This document shows positions 34,101 through 41,952 of a stretch of DNA of 64,000 nucleotides, one piece after another; the stretch's first letter is position 1; the number at the start of each line of letters is the position of its first letter. The position numbers and the translations under genes were made by a program. Source of the DNA: Paramesorhizobium sp049065735 (GTDB lineage Bacteria; Pseudomonadota; Alphaproteobacteria; Rhizobiales; Rhizobiaceae); contig NZ_JBAKHD010000004.1 in the NCBI RefSeq assembly GCF_049065735.1, positions 310,001-374,000 of the forward strand, given 5' to 3'. The notes below the pieces were generated by a model. That model was not told the DNA's origin, did not search any database, and saw only the letters and a program-made list of their open reading frames with translations.

Positions 34101-34892
34101 ATGGCCGACATTCTGCAGAAGATCGAAGCCTACAAGCGCGAGGAAATCGCCGCCGCCAAGGCGCGCATGCCGCTCTCCGAGGTCAAGGCAAGGATCGCGT
34201 ACCAGGCACCGGCGCGCGGATTCCTCAACGCCTTGCAGGCCAAGCGCGCCCAAAATAAGTTTGCGCTGATTGCGGAAATCAAGAAGGCGAGCCCGTCCAA
34301 GGGCCTGATCAGGCCCGATTTCGACCCGCCCGCGCTCGCGGCAGCCTATCAGCGCGGCGGCGCGGCCTGCCTGTCCGTGCTGACTGACGCCCCCTCCTTT
34401 CAGGGCGCGCCGGAGTTCCTCACCGCCGCGCGCGACGCCTGCGCCCTCCCCGCGCTGCGCAAGGATTTCCTGTTCGATCCCTATCAGGTCTATGAGGCGC
34501 GCAGCTGGGGGGCAGACTGCATCCTCATCATCATGGCGAGCGTCTCCGACGATCTTGCCCATGAGCTGGAAGAAACCGCCTTCTCGCTCGGCATGGATGC
34601 CCTCATCGAGGTGCATGACGAAGCGGAGATGGAGCGGGCGCTGAAGCTTTCCTCGCCGCTTATCGGCGTCAACAACCGCAACCTGCGCACTTTCGAGGTC
34701 GATCTTGTGACGTCGGAACGCCTGGCCGCGATGGTGCCTGATGACCGGCTGCTGGTCGGCGAGAGCGGTATCTTCACCCATGACGACTGCCTGCGGCTGG
34801 AACGCTCCGGCATCGGCACGTTCCTGGTGGGCGAAAGCCTGATGCGGCAGGAGGATGTTGCTGCTGCAACGGCGAAGCTGCTGTTTGGGTAG
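34101..34892 (+). CDS. trpC: Indole-3-glycerol-phosphate synthase
   Basis: A 263-residue TIM-barrel enzyme closing the indole ring. Motifs: FALIAEIKKASPSKGLIRPD, LSVLTDAPSFQGAPEFL, LRKDFLFDPYQVYEARS, IGVNNRNLRTFEVD and VGESGIFTHDDCLRLE. Monofunctional, not fused with TrpF. Its ATG lies three bases after the trpD stop (TGAGCCATG), so the two are coupled. A ~158-base repeat element separates it from moaC. Confidence 0.97.
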   Translation: MADILQKIEAYKREEIAAAKARMPLSEVKARIAYQAPARGFLNALQAKRAQNKFALIAEIKKASPSKGLIRPDFDPPALAAAYQRGGAACLSVLTDAPSFQGAPEFLTAARDACALPALRKDFLFDPYQVYEARSWGADCILIIMASVSDDLAHELEETAFSLGMDALIEVHDEAEMERALKLSSPLIGVNNRNLRTFEVDLVTSERLAAMVPDDRLLVGESGIFTHDDCLRLERSGIGTFLVGESLMRQEDVAAATAKLLFG

Positions 34893-34932
34893 AAGGGTTC
34901 ATTCGAAATGGAAACGGCAGCTCCAGGTGTTA

Positions 34933-35090
34933 CCCCCCTCTGCCCTGCCGGGCATCTCCCCCTCAAGGGGGGAGATTGGCTGACACATCTCTCCGCCTTC
35001 ATCCTGCAACATTCGCGATTGGTACCAGACGACAATGACGGCGTAATGTGCCCCCTTGAGGGGGAGATGTCCGGCAGGACAGAGGGGGGT
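34933..35090. repeat. RIME-like ~158-bp element, copy A
   Basis: Ends CCCCCTCTGCCCTGCCGGG and CCGGCAGGACAGAGGGGGG are inverted repeats; inner CCCCTCAAGGGGGGAGAT and CCCCCTTGAGGGGGAGAT are a second inverted pair. Same family as copies at 51190, 52994 and 55942. It fills the 233-base gap between trpC and moaC. Centre differs between copies. Confidence 0.88.
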
Positions 35091-35125
35091 ATTGTTCCGC
35101 CTGCGCTAAAAGAACTTGCCCCCCT

Positions 35126-35620
35126 ATGACCTCCCCCCTCACCCATCTCGACGAAGCCGGCGCGGCCCATATGGTCGATGTCGGAGCGAAAGCCGAAACC
35201 GAACGTGTTGCCGTAGCGGAAGGTTTCGTCACCATGCGCCGCGAAACGCTGGACCTAATTCTCAGCGGCAACGCCGCCAAGGGCGACGTGATCGCAACCG
35301 CGCGTATCGCTGGCATCATGGCGGCCAAGAAGACCGCCGAGCTGATCCCGCTCTGCCATCCGCTGATGCTGACCAAGGTCGCCGTCGCCATCGAGGCCGA
35401 TGAGGTTCTCCCCGGCCTGCGCGTCGAGGCGATGGCGAAGCTGACGGGAAAGACCGGGGTGGAGATGGAGGCGCTGACGGCTGTTTCCGTCGCTTGCCTC
35501 ACCATCTACGACATGGCCAAGGCCGCCGATAAGGCGATGGTCATCGGCGGTATAAGGCTTCTTTCCAAGACCGGCGGCAAATCCGGCGATTGGTCCGCAC
35601 CGCTCCCCGGAGGCGACTGA
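35126..35620 (+). CDS. moaC: Cyclic pyranopterin monophosphate synthase MoaC
   Basis: A 164-residue molybdopterin enzyme acting after MoaA. The conserved substrate-binding motifs are visible: KTAELIPLCHPLMLTKV and TGVEMEALTAVSVACLTIYDMAKA. The N-terminal HLDEAGAAHMVDVGAK is typical. It is translated just upstream of moeA (one base apart). The partner moaA lies about 15 kb downstream, in another unit. Confidence 0.97.
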   Translation: MTSPLTHLDEAGAAHMVDVGAKAETERVAVAEGFVTMRRETLDLILSGNAAKGDVIATARIAGIMAAKKTAELIPLCHPLMLTKVAVAIEADEVLPGLRVEAMAKLTGKTGVEMEALTAVSVACLTIYDMAKAADKAMVIGGIRLLSKTGGKSGDWSAPLPGGD

Positions 35621-35621
35621 C

Positions 35622-36830
35622 ATGGCGCTGTTGCCCGTCGAAGAGGCGCTAGCGCGGCTTCTAGCCGACGCCACGGCGCTGGGCGAAGAGACCATACCGC
35701 TGATGCAGGCCGGCGCGCGCGTTCTGGCGCGGCCGGTCATTGCCCGGCACACCCAGCCGCCTTTCGACGCCTCGGCGATGGATGGCTATGCGGTCCGCGC
35801 CGCCGATGTCGCGAGCGTGCCGGTTGAGCTTAAGGTCATCGGCGAATCGGCGGCGGGCAAACGCTTTTCAGGCACGGTTGCTTCAGGCGAAGCCGTGCGC
35901 ATCTTCACCGGCGCTCCCGTACCTGATGGTACGGATACGGTGCTGATCCAGGAGAACACTGAGCGCCTGTCCAGTGACAGGGTTCGTGTGCTCGAAAGCG
36001 TCGCGCCGGGCAGGAACATTCGCCGCGCCGGACTGGACTTCACGGAAGGCGAAACACTGCTCAACCCCGGGCGCGTACTCGATGCGGCTGACCTTTCGCT
36101 CGCCGCCGCCGCGAACAATGCCGAACTCGCTTGCGTCCGCCAGCCGAAAGTGGCTGTCCTCGCCACCGGCAACGAGCTTGTGCCGCCCGGCGTCACACCG
36201 GGACGCGACCAGATCGTCGCCTCCAATACGGTCGGAATCGCCGAAATTGTCCGCCGGAATGGCGGTGCGGTGCGTGATCTTGGGATCGTCACTGACGATC
36301 TCGAACGTATCGAGGCTGCCATCGGCGCTGCGGTCGAAGAAGGTGTCGATATTCTCGTCACGTCCGGCGGCGCGTCGGTGGGCGATCATGATCTCGCCCA
36401 TGCAGCGTTATCGGCGCGCGGCATGGCGCTCGACTTCTGGAAAATCGCCATGCGCCCCGGCAAGCCGCTGATGTCCGGACGGCTCAGAACCCTCCGTGTG
36501 CTCGGCCTGCCGGGCAATCCCGTATCGAGCCTCATCTGCGCGCATCTCTTCCTCGCCCCGCTTATCGCCGCGCTCGGCGGCAGGCCTTATAGGCCGGACA
36601 TTCGCACGGCGCGGCTCGAAAGCGACCTTCCTGCCAATGGCATCCGGCGCGACCATATCCGCGCGCAAGTTATCGCCGGCCGGGACGGCGCATTGTTCGC
36701 CTCGCCCTTGCCGCAGCAGGATTCCTCCGTGCTGAGCGCGCTTGCCCGCGCCGACGCGCTCATTATTCGCGAACCCCATGCAGGACCTGCGCGGGCGGGC
36801 GACCCATGCCAGATATACATGCTCAGGTGA
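35622..36830 (+). CDS. moeA: Molybdopterin molybdenumtransferase MoeA
   Basis: A 402-residue enzyme that inserts molybdate into adenylated molybdopterin. Domain order: N-terminal region with FDASAMDGYAVRA, a beta-hairpin domain, the MoaB/MogA-like domain with VAVLATGNELVPPG and VDILVTSGGASVGDHD, and the C-terminal domain after KPLMSGRLRTLRVLGLPGNPVSSL. Length is normal. The ATG follows the moaC stop by one base. LexA, which follows moeA in many rhizobia, is absent here; a D-amino-acid aminotransferase takes its place. Confidence 0.97.
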   Translation: MALLPVEEALARLLADATALGEETIPLMQAGARVLARPVIARHTQPPFDASAMDGYAVRAADVASVPVELKVIGESAAGKRFSGTVASGEAVRIFTGAPVPDGTDTVLIQENTERLSSDRVRVLESVAPGRNIRRAGLDFTEGETLLNPGRVLDAADLSLAAAANNAELACVRQPKVAVLATGNELVPPGVTPGRDQIVASNTVGIAEIVRRNGGAVRDLGIVTDDLERIEAAIGAAVEEGVDILVTSGGASVGDHDLAHAALSARGMALDFWKIAMRPGKPLMSGRLRTLRVLGLPGNPVSSLICAHLFLAPLIAALGGRPYRPDIRTARLESDLPANGIRRDHIRAQVIAGRDGALFASPLPQQDSSVLSALARADALIIREPHAGPARAGDPCQIYMLR

Positions 36831-36847
36831 ACGTAAAGGAGACGGCC

Positions 36848-37702
36848 ATGCAGCGCATTGTCTATGTAAACGGCGAGTGGCTTCCGGAAGGCGAAGCCAA
36901 GGTCTCCATCTTCGACCGCGGCTTTCTCTTTGCCGATGCGGTCTATGAAGTCACCGCCGTCATCGGCGGCAAGCTGATCGATTATCCCGGCCATGCCGCA
37001 CGACTGAAGCGCTCGCTGGGTGAGCTCAATATCCCTGCCCCGCTCGATCCCGACACCCTGCTCGGCATTCACCGCGAGATCGTAACCCGGAACAATCTGG
37101 AAGAAGGCCTCATCTACCTCCAGATCTCGCGCGGGACCGCCGACCGCGATTTCCTGTTTCCGGGGGATGCGGTACCGACGGTTACGCTCTTCACCCAAAC
37201 CATGGCAATCCTCGCCAATCCCAGAGTTGAGACGGGCAATTCGGTCATCAGCATGCCGGACCTGCGGTGGGGCCGGCGCGATATCAAGACCGTCCAACTC
37301 CTTTACCCCTCGATCGCCAAGACCGAAGCGGTGCATCGCGGCGCCAATGATGCCTGGCTGGTCGAGGATGGTTACGTCACCGAGGGAACCTCATCGAACG
37401 CGCATATTATCAGCCGCGAGGGCAAGCTCATCACCCGCAGCCTGTCCACCGCCATCCTGCACGGCATTACGCGCGCTTCGGTCCTCGATCTCGCGCGCAA
37501 TCTCGGCATTCCCTATGAGGAACGCGCCTTCACGCTTGAGGAAGCGAAGAATGCGGCGGAAGCTTTCAACACCTCCGCAACCGGTTTCGTCATGCCTGTG
37601 ACGAAGATCGATGGCGAGCCCGTCGGCACCGGCAAGCCCGGCCCGATCACCCTGCGCCTCCGCGCGGCCTATATCGAGGACAGGATTGCGAGCGCGATTT
37701 GA
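36848..37702 (+). CDS. D-amino-acid aminotransferase-like class IV PLP enzyme
   Basis: A 284-residue fold-type IV aminotransferase. VYVNGEWLPEGEAKVSIFDRGFLFADAVYEV is the family opening (shown here only in part: SIFDRGFLFADAVYEV). The PLP lysine is in RRDIKTVQLLYPSIAKTEA; DGYVTEGTSSNAHI and ILHGITRASVLDLA follow. These features fit D-alanine aminotransferase, which supplies D-alanine/D-glutamate, but branched-chain enzymes are related. AAGGAG lies before ATG 36848; an upstream in-frame ATG at 36806 overlaps moeA and is not needed. Same direction as moeA, 17 bases later. Confidence 0.88.
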   Translation: MQRIVYVNGEWLPEGEAKVSIFDRGFLFADAVYEVTAVIGGKLIDYPGHAARLKRSLGELNIPAPLDPDTLLGIHREIVTRNNLEEGLIYLQISRGTADRDFLFPGDAVPTVTLFTQTMAILANPRVETGNSVISMPDLRWGRRDIKTVQLLYPSIAKTEAVHRGANDAWLVEDGYVTEGTSSNAHIISREGKLITRSLSTAILHGITRASVLDLARNLGIPYEERAFTLEEAKNAAEAFNTSATGFVMPVTKIDGEPVGTGKPGPITLRLRAAYIEDRIASAI

Positions 37703-37705
37703 GTC

Positions 37706-38398
37706 TTACACCGCGCTCACGCTATAATGCTCGCTGCCCTGCCAGCGGATATCCCAGGAAGCGCCGGGCCTGACATTCTGGATAATGGCCGGCTCGAAGG
37801 CGACGAGACATCGGCCGCCCGGGCACCGGACGGATGGATAAATCAATCCGGACCAGCCTTCCCTGCGAAGGTTTTCCGCCAGCGCCTGCCCTTGGCCGTA
37901 GCCGATCGCCGGTTCCGGATCGAGCGCCGGATGGCCCGGCTCGTCGGTGAGATCAGGAAAATCGCCGATAAAATCCGCTAAAAGCTCGATATAGCGCGAT
38001 GTTTCCTCAAAGCGCCCGATATAGCCAAGCTCGCGGGTTTTGTGAAAGGCCACTTCCGCCACCGAGGTGAGACTGTCCCAGCTGCTATACCATGCGCCGC
38101 GCGTCTCATCGTTGAAGCGGTTTCCACCTTCCCGGGTATAGGTGAAGGCCGCGTTGATGTGCGAATTGCCGTAGATACGCAAATCATGCTTGCGCCGCAG
38201 CCACGCCAGTTCCCGGCTGTCGAGATGGAGATTGCGACCCCGTTCCGCCGTGAGCCTTGCGCTGGTCAGGCCCTCGATCTCCGCCAGGATCTGCATCTCG
38301 TCGTCGCTATCCACCAATCCCCGCAGGCTTGGCGGTTTATGGTACGTCGCGGGTATGAGCCGAACCAGGGCACGATCGCTGATCGACGTGATTTTCAC
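37706..38398 (-). CDS. RES-domain toxin (NAD+-degrading family)
   Basis: A 230-residue RES protein. The family is named for Arg-Glu-Ser; here the N-terminal Arg (RLIPATYHKP), the NRF-type strand (GGNRFNDETRGAWYSS) and the catalytic-like region VAEVAFHK are seen. Known members cleave or phosphorolyse NAD+, halting growth. It starts with GTG 38398, overlapping the antitoxin stop by four bases. It ends three bases from the convergent aminotransferase gene. Pairing with the Xre antitoxin upstream makes a type II module; toxicity in this organism is inference. Confidence 0.87.
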   Translation of the reverse strand: MKITSISDRALVRLIPATYHKPPSLRGLVDSDDEMQILAEIEGLTSARLTAERGRNLHLDSRELAWLRRKHDLRIYGNSHINAAFTYTREGGNRFNDETRGAWYSSWDSLTSVAEVAFHKTRELGYIGRFEETSRYIELLADFIGDFPDLTDEPGHPALDPEPAIGYGQGQALAENLRREGWSGLIYPSVRCPGGRCLVAFEPAIIQNVRPGASWDIRWQGSEHYSVSAV

Positions 38399-38787
38399 GC
38401 GCCGCCCCGCAGCGCATCCAGATAATTTCTAACCCTCAGAAACTGTGGCAGCCCCTCCTCGATGAGTGTATCGAGCGGACGCTGTCCATGGAACAACGGC
38501 CCCTGATTGGGCAAGCTCATCCAGTCGCGCGCGATTGGGTCGCTGAAATAGAGCTTGAGCGCCTTGTAAATGCCAATAAGGCAGCTCAACCGCAGCATCT
38601 GATCCCGGGTCAAATCCCCCGCGTAATCGGGCTTTCGCGCGCGCTTCCATGTACTTTCAGACATATCCGCAAGCGCCGCGGCCTCGGCGAGCGGGAGCCT
38701 CCACTCAGCGGCGATATTGTTGAACGCCTTCAAGGCAACATGCGTTTTCTCTGGGGAGAGCTGGTGCTTTTCCGTTGCGACTTGCAT
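38395..38787 (-). CDS. Xre/MbcA/ParS-family antitoxin
   Basis: A 130-residue protein partner of the RES toxin. The N-terminal part (about residues 15-60) is an Xre-like helix-turn-helix (LPLAEAAALADMSESTWKRA). The C-terminal DUF2384 part ends in the conserved TLIEEGLPQFLRVRNYLDALRGG region, which in known structures blocks the RES active site. ATG 38787 is chosen; one codon group upstream is possible. The stop overlaps the toxin GTG. Upstream operator-like palindromes suggest autoregulation. Confidence 0.87.
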   Translation of the reverse strand: MQVATEKHQLSPEKTHVALKAFNNIAAEWRLPLAEAAALADMSESTWKRARKPDYAGDLTRDQMLRLSCLIGIYKALKLYFSDPIARDWMSLPNQGPLFHGQRPLDTLIEEGLPQFLRVRNYLDALRGGA

Positions 38788-38800
38788 TTCACACCACACA

Positions 38801-38840
38801 TTGGTTCATATGACCCAATAATATAGCTCATTTGAACCGC
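38801..38840. promoter_or_regulatory. Paired operator-like sites upstream of xre-res
   Basis: 38801-38818 reads TTGGTTCATATGACCCAA, palindromic except for one pair. A second related half-palindrome, TCATTTGAACC, follows at 38828-38838. The two lie within 40 bases just upstream of the antitoxin start, where a HTH antitoxin would bind to repress the module. The regulator identity is an inference. Confidence 0.6.
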
Positions 38841-38895
38841 GTCAAGTGCATTGCAGGATGGCTCCGATGAATGTGTCGAAAGATATACATGACAG

Positions 38896-38925
38896 CTTGA
38901 CTGGCGGAATTCTTCTCCGTATATC
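38896..38925 (+). promoter_or_regulatory. Sigma-70 promoter for tRNA-Val
   Basis: CTTGAC at 38896-38901, an 18-base spacer and TATATC at 38920-38925. This fits the alphaproteobacterial housekeeping consensus (CTTGAC, CTATAT), and the tRNA starts 33 bases later, leaving a short 5' leader. Confidence 0.65.
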
Positions 38926-38958
38926 CCGCCACACCTTTCGAGCCGGTCGGCTCCGGGA

Positions 38959-39033
38959 GGGCGCGTAGCTCAGCGGGAGAGCACTCCCTTCACACGGGAG
39001 GGGTCACAGGTTCAATCCCTGTCGCGCCCACCA
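38959..39033 (+). tRNA. tRNA-Val (anticodon CAC)
   Basis: A 75-base cloverleaf with encoded CCA. The acceptor stem pairs GGGCGCG with CGCGCCC; the D arm is GCTC AGCGGGA GAGC; the anticodon stem CTCCC/GGGAG encloses loop TTCACAC with anticodon CAC at 38991-38993; the T arm has GGTTCAATCC. It reads GUG codons. It has its own promoter and no integrase nearby; a short repeat region follows. Confidence 0.97.
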
Positions 39034-39102
39034 TATTTACGCAAGAAAATCAAATAGTTGACGAAGCCTCCAGCGAACGGCCAACGCCCAGGTGGGCCAT
39101 GA

Positions 39103-39168
39103 TTTGCGCGCATTTTGCGCACGCTTTGCGCCCGTTAATGTCCGTTATTGTCCGTTATTGTCCGATAT
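39103..39168. repeat. Two adjacent triple direct repeats after tRNA-Val
   Basis: Three 11-base units beginning TTTGCGC at 39103, 39114 and 39125, then three 10-base units TGTCCGTTAT, TGTCCGTTAT, TGTCCGATAT at 39139, 39149 and 39159. They fill part of the 223-base gap between the tRNA and a 45-residue gene. No function is recognised. Confidence 0.7.
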
Positions 39169-39256
39169 AATCCCCAGAGGCTGGCAATGTCGCCAGTTTG
39201 TTTGCGGGAACTCCTGCGGCCTTCCCCCGTTTCCGATAAAACGAGAGGGTTACGTC

Positions 39257-39394
39257 ATGGCCAAGATTATCGATCAGCAAGAAGCAAAACAGGGCCGGTG
39301 GGGTACGCGCGTCTTCACCATTCTGGCCGCTTCGGTGATGCTCGTGCTCGTCGCCTGGGCAATCGCCGAGCTCTATGGCGAGATCATTCACTAA
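39257..39394 (+). CDS. 45-residue single-pass membrane protein, hypothetical
   Basis: A short protein with a polar N-terminus (MAKIIDQQEAKQGRWGTR) and one membrane helix (VFTILAASVMLVLVAWAIAE) before a short tail. ATG 39257 is preceded by GAGAGGG nine bases upstream, and a strong rho-independent terminator follows 24 bases after the stop, so it is a self-contained monocistronic gene. An open frame extends upstream to 39092 but crosses the repeats and lacks support. No family is recognised with certainty. Confidence 0.72.
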   Translation: MAKIIDQQEAKQGRWGTRVFTILAASVMLVLVAWAIAELYGEIIH

Positions 39395-39418
39395 GCCTTC
39401 AGCCTGCTTTTTAGGCAA

Positions 39419-39463
39419 AAGCGCCATCTGCCCCCGAAAGGAGCGGATGGCGCTTGCTTTTTT
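39419..39463 (+). terminator. Rho-independent terminator of the 45-residue gene
   Basis: Stem AAGCGCCATC (39419-39428) with GATGGCGCTT (39446-39455), a 17-base loop, then GCTTTTTT. Canonical stem and T tract, immediately before the ATP-grasp gene. Confidence 0.92.
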
Positions 39464-39531
39464 CCCTGAATGCGCTTGAATGCATTTCAACCACAATAAA
39501 AACGGGAACATCGAGACAATGGGGACAATGG

Positions 39532-40944
39532 GTGAAGCCATTCGATGAGATGCTGGCGGGGGACGACGGCGTCCGCCCGCCTTACAAAGCCCTGAAAAAA
39601 TGGCTCGATACGCAGAACCAGGACAAGCTCGCGCAGAAAACGGTCGATGCCGAGCATGTTTTCCGCAAGACGGGCATCACCTTCGCCGTCTATGGCGATG
39701 AAGAGGCTGCCGAGCGGCTGATTCCCTTCGACATCATCCCCCGTATCATCTCCGGCCAGGAGTGGCGGCGCCTGTCGCAGGGCATCGAGCAGCGGGTCAT
39801 GGCGCTCAACGCCTTCCTCGACGACATCTATCACCGGCAGGAGATCGTGCGCGCGGGCCGCATCCCGAAGGAGTTGATCGCCCATAACGAGGCCTTCATC
39901 CCTGAAATGATCGGCTTCCGCCCGCCCGGCAATGTCTACACCCACATCATCGGCGTCGATATCGTGCGCACGGCGGAAAACCAGTTCCACGTGCTTGAAG
40001 ACAATGCCCGCACGCCCTCGGGCGTCTCCTATATGCTGGAGAACCGCGAAACCATGATGCAGCTCTTCCCCGAGCTGTTCCAGCATGTGAAGGTGCGCCC
40101 GGTCGAGACCTATCCGCAATTGCTGCGCCAGTCGCTGTCGGCCGTCGCGCCCGCCGCCGCCAGGGGCGCGCCGACCATCGCGGTGCTGACGCCCGGCATC
40201 TACAATTCCGCCTATTTCGAGCACGCCTTTCTCGCCGACCAGATGGGGGTGGAGCTGGTCGAAGGCAGCGATCTGCGCGTGGTCGACGGGCGGGTGGCGA
40301 TGCGCACGACGCAAGGCTTTCAGCCGATCGACGTGCTCTATCGGCGCGTGGACGATGCCTTCCTCGACCCCCTCACCTTCCGCCCGGATTCGACGCTCGG
40401 CGTGGCCGGCATCATGGATGTCTACCGCGCCGGCAACATCACTATCGCCAACGCGCCCGGCACCGGCATTGCCGACGACAAGGCAATCTACTCCTATATG
40501 CCCGAGATCGTGGAGTTCTACACCGGCCGCAAGGCGATTCTCGAAAACGTGCCGACCTGGCGCTGCTCCGAGAAAGACAGCCTCGCCTATGTGCTCGAAC
40601 ATCTCGAAGAGCTTGTCGTGAAGGAGGTTCACGGCTCCGGCGGCTACGGCATGCTTGTCGGCCCGGCAGCCTCGAAGGCGGAACGCGAAGCCTTCGCCGC
40701 GAAGCTGAAAGCCCGCCCCGGCAATTACATCGCCCAGCCGACGCTGGCGCTCTCCACCACGCCTATCCTTACAGAAAAAGGGCTAGCGCCGCGTCACGTC
40801 GATTTGCGGCCCTTCGTCCTCGTCTCCGACCGGATTCGCATCACGCCGGGAGGCCTCACCCGCGTAGCGCTGAAGGAAGGCTCACTGGTCGTCAATTCGA
40901 GTCAAGGTGGGGGAACGAAAGACACATGGGTGCTCGACGACTGA
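39532..40944 (+). CDS. Circularly permuted type 2 ATP-grasp protein
   Basis: A 470-residue protein with the CP_ATPgrasp (DUF404/DUF407) fold. Motifs: the opening FAVYGDEEAAERLIPFDIIP, DIYHRQEIVRAGRIP, VLEDNARTPSGVSYMLENRE and the catalytic-looking VVKEVHGSGGYGMLVGPAA. ATP-grasp enzymes of this group are predicted peptide or amide ligases; no product is established. The start is taken as GTG 39532 (KPFDEMLAGDDGVRPPY), after GGGGA; ATG 39556 is an alternative. It leads a cluster with alpha-E, transglutaminase and Anbu genes. Confidence 0.9.
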   Translation: MKPFDEMLAGDDGVRPPYKALKKWLDTQNQDKLAQKTVDAEHVFRKTGITFAVYGDEEAAERLIPFDIIPRIISGQEWRRLSQGIEQRVMALNAFLDDIYHRQEIVRAGRIPKELIAHNEAFIPEMIGFRPPGNVYTHIIGVDIVRTAENQFHVLEDNARTPSGVSYMLENRETMMQLFPELFQHVKVRPVETYPQLLRQSLSAVAPAAARGAPTIAVLTPGIYNSAYFEHAFLADQMGVELVEGSDLRVVDGRVAMRTTQGFQPIDVLYRRVDDAFLDPLTFRPDSTLGVAGIMDVYRAGNITIANAPGTGIADDKAIYSYMPEIVEFYTGRKAILENVPTWRCSEKDSLAYVLEHLEELVVKEVHGSGGYGMLVGPAASKAEREAFAAKLKARPGNYIAQPTLALSTTPILTEKGLAPRHVDLRPFVLVSDRIRITPGGLTRVALKEGSLVVNSSQGGGTKDTWVLDD

Positions 40945-40991
40945 TACGCAGATAACAAAGAGCCAAACGGCCAAAGGGGAATGCATAAAAT

Positions 40992-41933
40992 ATGCTTTTG
41001 GGACGCACCGCTAACGGCCTTTACTGGATGCACCGCTATATCGAACGGGCCGAGAATATGGCGCGCATCGTCGATGCCGGGCTCAGAATGGCGCTGACCA
41101 AGACGTCGGGCGCGCCGGAGGAATGGTCTTCCGTCATCGTCAGCGCCGGCGCGGCTTCAGCCTTCTCGCAGAAGCACGATGCCTATACCGCCGCCACCGT
41201 CTCCGATTTCCTGCTGCGCGACACGGACAACCCGTCGAGCGTCATGTCCTGCCTCGAAGCCGCACGTTCCAACGCCCGCATGGTGCGCACGGCCCTCACC
41301 CGCGACACCTGGGAGAGCGTCAACGAAGCCTGGATGGTCTTGAAAAAGGCCCTCGCCCGCCCGGTGCCGGAAAGCGATTTGCCAGCGGTGCTCGACAAGA
41401 TCACGCGCGAATCGGCGCTGATCCGCGGCGCGTTCCATGGCACGATGCTGCGCAACGAGATCTTCGATTTCGCCCGCATCGGCACCTTCATCGAGCGCGC
41501 CGACAACACCGCCCGCATTCTCGACGTCAAATATTACGTGCTCCTGCCCGCCATTTCCTATGTCGGCACCACGCTCGACAATTATCAGTGGGAATCGATC
41601 CTGCGCTCGGTCTCGGCTCATCGCTCCTATCGCTGGGTCTATGATGGCGATTACAAGCCCGCGCATATCGCCGATTATCTGATCCTCAACGGCCGGATGC
41701 CGCGCTCGCTGCATTTCTGCTACCGCAACATCGTCGACAATCTCGGCTTCCTCGCCGCGGATTACGGCGCGCGCCACGCCGCCCATGAGACGGCGGAGAA
41801 GACCCACGCGACGCTGGCGGACAACGACATCATGAAAATTTTCGAAACCGGCCTCCACGAGTTCCTTTCCGATTTCATCGTCAAGAACAACCGCCTCGGC
41901 ACGGAGATCGCCGAAGCCTATAATTTCGACTGA
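40992..41933 (+). CDS. Alpha-E domain protein
   Basis: A 313-residue mostly helical protein of the DUF403 (Alpha-E) family. The signature is the first helix LLGRTANGLYWMHRYIERAENMARIVD; further family segments are RDTWESVNEAWM, RIGTFIERADNTARILDVKYY and RSLHFCYRNIVDNL. Its molecular role is unknown, but it is almost always encoded beside a circularly permuted ATP-grasp, sometimes fused to it, so it probably acts with that enzyme. It follows the ATP-grasp gene by 47 bases and precedes the transglutaminase by 19. Confidence 0.92.
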   Translation: MLLGRTANGLYWMHRYIERAENMARIVDAGLRMALTKTSGAPEEWSSVIVSAGAASAFSQKHDAYTAATVSDFLLRDTDNPSSVMSCLEAARSNARMVRTALTRDTWESVNEAWMVLKKALARPVPESDLPAVLDKITRESALIRGAFHGTMLRNEIFDFARIGTFIERADNTARILDVKYYVLLPAISYVGTTLDNYQWESILRSVSAHRSYRWVYDGDYKPAHIADYLILNGRMPRSLHFCYRNIVDNLGFLAADYGARHAAHETAEKTHATLADNDIMKIFETGLHEFLSDFIVKNNRLGTEIAEAYNFD

Positions 41934-41952
41934 GCATGAAAAGAGCCGCCCC

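Noticed and set aside
39034..39256. Integrated element or replication origin next to tRNA-Val
   Set aside because: No integrase, no duplicated tRNA end, no replication gene; only short repeats.
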